64,000 nt of DNA, taken from NCBI GenBank assembly GCA_013178185.1, contig JABLXC010000001.1, positions 186,001 through 250,000 of the forward strand, in the 5' to 3' direction. The notes beneath the pieces are model-generated. The model was not told the origin of the DNA. It saw only the letters and a list, made by a program, of their open reading frames with translations, and searched no databases. The position numbers and the translations under genes were made by a program. The stretch's first letter is position 1. Every line of letters begins with the position of its first letter. Shown piece by piece: positions 63,063-64,000 of this stretch. The stretch is from Anaerolineae bacterium. GTDB taxonomy: Bacteria > Chloroflexota > Anaerolineae > Anaerolineales > Anaerolineaceae.

Positions 63063-64000
63063 AGGTATTCCTCCATCAATTTAGCGCAGTCTTCGGCGGT
63101 CGCCTGGCGGATATTGTTGCCAAACATCGCCATTCGGGTGGTACTCTCGGCCAGTTTGGCAATATCGGCTTTTTGCAAGCCAACTTCGCTCAAACGGGTT
63201 GGCAGACCGAGGTCTGCGATGAACTTTTTTGCCCAGCCGGAAAAATCTTCCGGTTTGCTGCTGGCAGGTAGGCGCATGGCCTCGCGTAGCGCTTCCCACC
63301 GCTCGGGGGAGATGGCAGGGGCGTCGAAGGCCAGCGTTGGCGGCAGCAATACAGCTACCGCGAGGCCGTGATGCAGGTGGTATGTGTTGGCCAGCGGTCC
63401 GGCGATGGCGTGGTCCAGCCCAAGGCCGGCCTGATCCATGGCGATGCCGGCGATTGTGGCGGCTTCGATCATGGCTTTACGGGCCTCCAGGTTCTTGCCG
63501 TTGTGGGTTGCTTCGGGAAGCCAGCGCACCGCCGCCCGAATGGCGCCCAGCGCGAACAAATCGGTCATCGGATTGGCGCGCTTGCCCAGGTAGGCTTCAA
63601 TGGCGTGCACCAGCACGTCCATGCCGGTCGCAGCGGTCAATTTGGGCGGGAGCGACAGGGTCAGCGACCCGTCCAGGATAGCGATCTTCGAGAACACCTC
63701 TGGGTGGACGACGCCTTTCTTAAAGCCAGTGTGGTCGCCGATCACGGTCACATGAGTCGATTCGCTGCCGGTGCCGGCGGTGGTTGGGATAGAAATCACC
63801 GGCAGGGCAGGTTTTTCGAGTTTTGCTCTGCCCCATTGCAGGTCTTCCCAATCCAGCCCAGGGTTGCCCAACAGGATACCAACGGCTTTGGCGGTGTCAA
63901 TGACGGAACCGCCGCCCAGCGCAACAACGTGGGTTGAGCCCGCTTTCCGGGCCGCCTCGAAGGCCGGTAAGACATCCTGGACGTTGGGGTTGCCAGGGAT
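63059..64000 (-). CDS. Iron-containing alcohol dehydrogenase (partial, 5' end missing)
   Basis: Group III alcohol dehydrogenase, 313 codons visible; the start lies beyond the right edge. The frame remains open through the edge and gives THVVALGGGSVIDTAKAVGI upstream of an internal Met at 63871, so that Met is not the start. Family motifs are SIPTTAGTGSESTHVTVIGD, AATGMDVLVHAIEAYLGKRA with metal-ligand Asp/His, MDQAGLGLDHAIAGPLANTY and HHGLAVAVLLP with the further iron-binding His. It should reduce an aldehyde or oxidise an alcohol with NAD(P)H. The stop overlaps the AOR start codon, so the AOR is translated in step with it. Confidence 0.94.
   Translation of the reverse strand: MPGNPNVQDVLPAFEAARKAGSTHVVALGGGSVIDTAKAVGILLGNPGLDWEDLQWGRAKLEKPALPVISIPTTAGTGSESTHVTVIGDHTGFKKGVVHPEVFSKIAILDGSLTLSLPPKLTAATGMDVLVHAIEAYLGKRANPMTDLFALGAIRAAVRWLPEATHNGKNLEARKAMIEAATIAGIAMDQAGLGLDHAIAGPLANTYHLHHGLAVAVLLPPTLAFDAPAISPERWEALREAMRLPASSKPEDFSGWAKKFIADLGLPTRLSEVGLQKADIAKLAESTTRMAMFGNNIRQATAEDCAKLMEEYL

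Overview
The window is a GC-rich, densely coded bacterial chromosome segment. It has polycistronic runs with 4-base ATGA overlaps, no insertion sequences, no CRISPR array and no rRNA. The gene content suggests a Gram-positive-like member of the Chloroflexota, most probably an anaerobic Anaerolineae-type lineage. The reasons are very large PAS/GAF sensor proteins, a WD40 membrane protein, a sortase with an LPxTG substrate, an MprF-like lipid-modifying enzyme, an inositol-phosphate synthase, and an aldehyde:ferredoxin oxidoreductase. The taxonomic placement is inference; no rRNA is present to confirm it.

Layout. (1) 1-4260, minus: a branched-chain amino-acid-type ABC importer (livJ-livH-livM-livG-livF, livF cut by the left edge), with a long perfect palindrome between the binding-protein gene and the permease genes. 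(2) 4759-20833: a signalling island. A CBS-ACT protein is divergent from a two-gene plus-strand unit (GGDEF diguanylate cyclase, then a 1.58-kaa hybrid kinase with two receivers and an Hpt domain). Facing it is a minus-strand unit of a receiver-PAS-GAF kinase, a double-receiver protein, a 1.73-kaa receiver-PAS-GAF-HD-GYP protein and a small methyltransferase. Makers and breakers of c-di-GMP are thus coded side by side with two phosphorelays. (3) 21023-30835: cell-envelope proteins. These are a membrane-anchored WD40 propeller, a lipase with a FecR-like part and two membrane spans, and a secreted subtilase ending in an LPVTG sorting signal that is translationally coupled to its own sortase. (4) 30873-37422: small regulators (PadR, Rrf2), a B3/B4 protein, a GNAT acetyltransferase, a large membrane protein, an M42 peptidase and a thioesterase. 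(5) 37595-47149, plus: an unknown membrane protein, an MFS exporter, an MprF-like protein, an MgtA-type ATPase, a ferritin-like/VIT iron transporter broken by a one-base frameshift in a G6 run, and inositol-3-phosphate synthase. (6) 47283-53224: a CAP-LysM wall protein, tRNA-Leu(CAA), the YchF GTPase, an EamA exporter, SurE, a lipoprotein and a DUF420 membrane protein. (7) 53374-61198, plus: a carbohydrate operon behind a near-consensus promoter overlapped by a palindromic operator. It holds two tandem sugar isomerases, an SDR with an altered active site, a DeoC/LsrF-type aldolase, a structured intercistronic element, a normal SDR, a zinc alcohol dehydrogenase, an FGGY kinase and an XRE-cupin regulator. 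(8) 61335-64000, minus: an aldehyde:ferredoxin oxidoreductase coupled to an iron alcohol dehydrogenase that runs off the right edge.

The genes work together in a few visible modules: peptide or amino-acid uptake, c-di-GMP and phosphorelay signalling, sortase-dependent surface display, envelope and metal homeostasis, and a self-contained pathway that isomerises, oxidises or reduces, phosphorylates and cleaves an unidentified sugar or polyol. Two genes appear to start at non-AUG codons (AUC, AUA) behind good Shine-Dalgarno sequences. Several others have a -10 box about six bases before a possible start codon.
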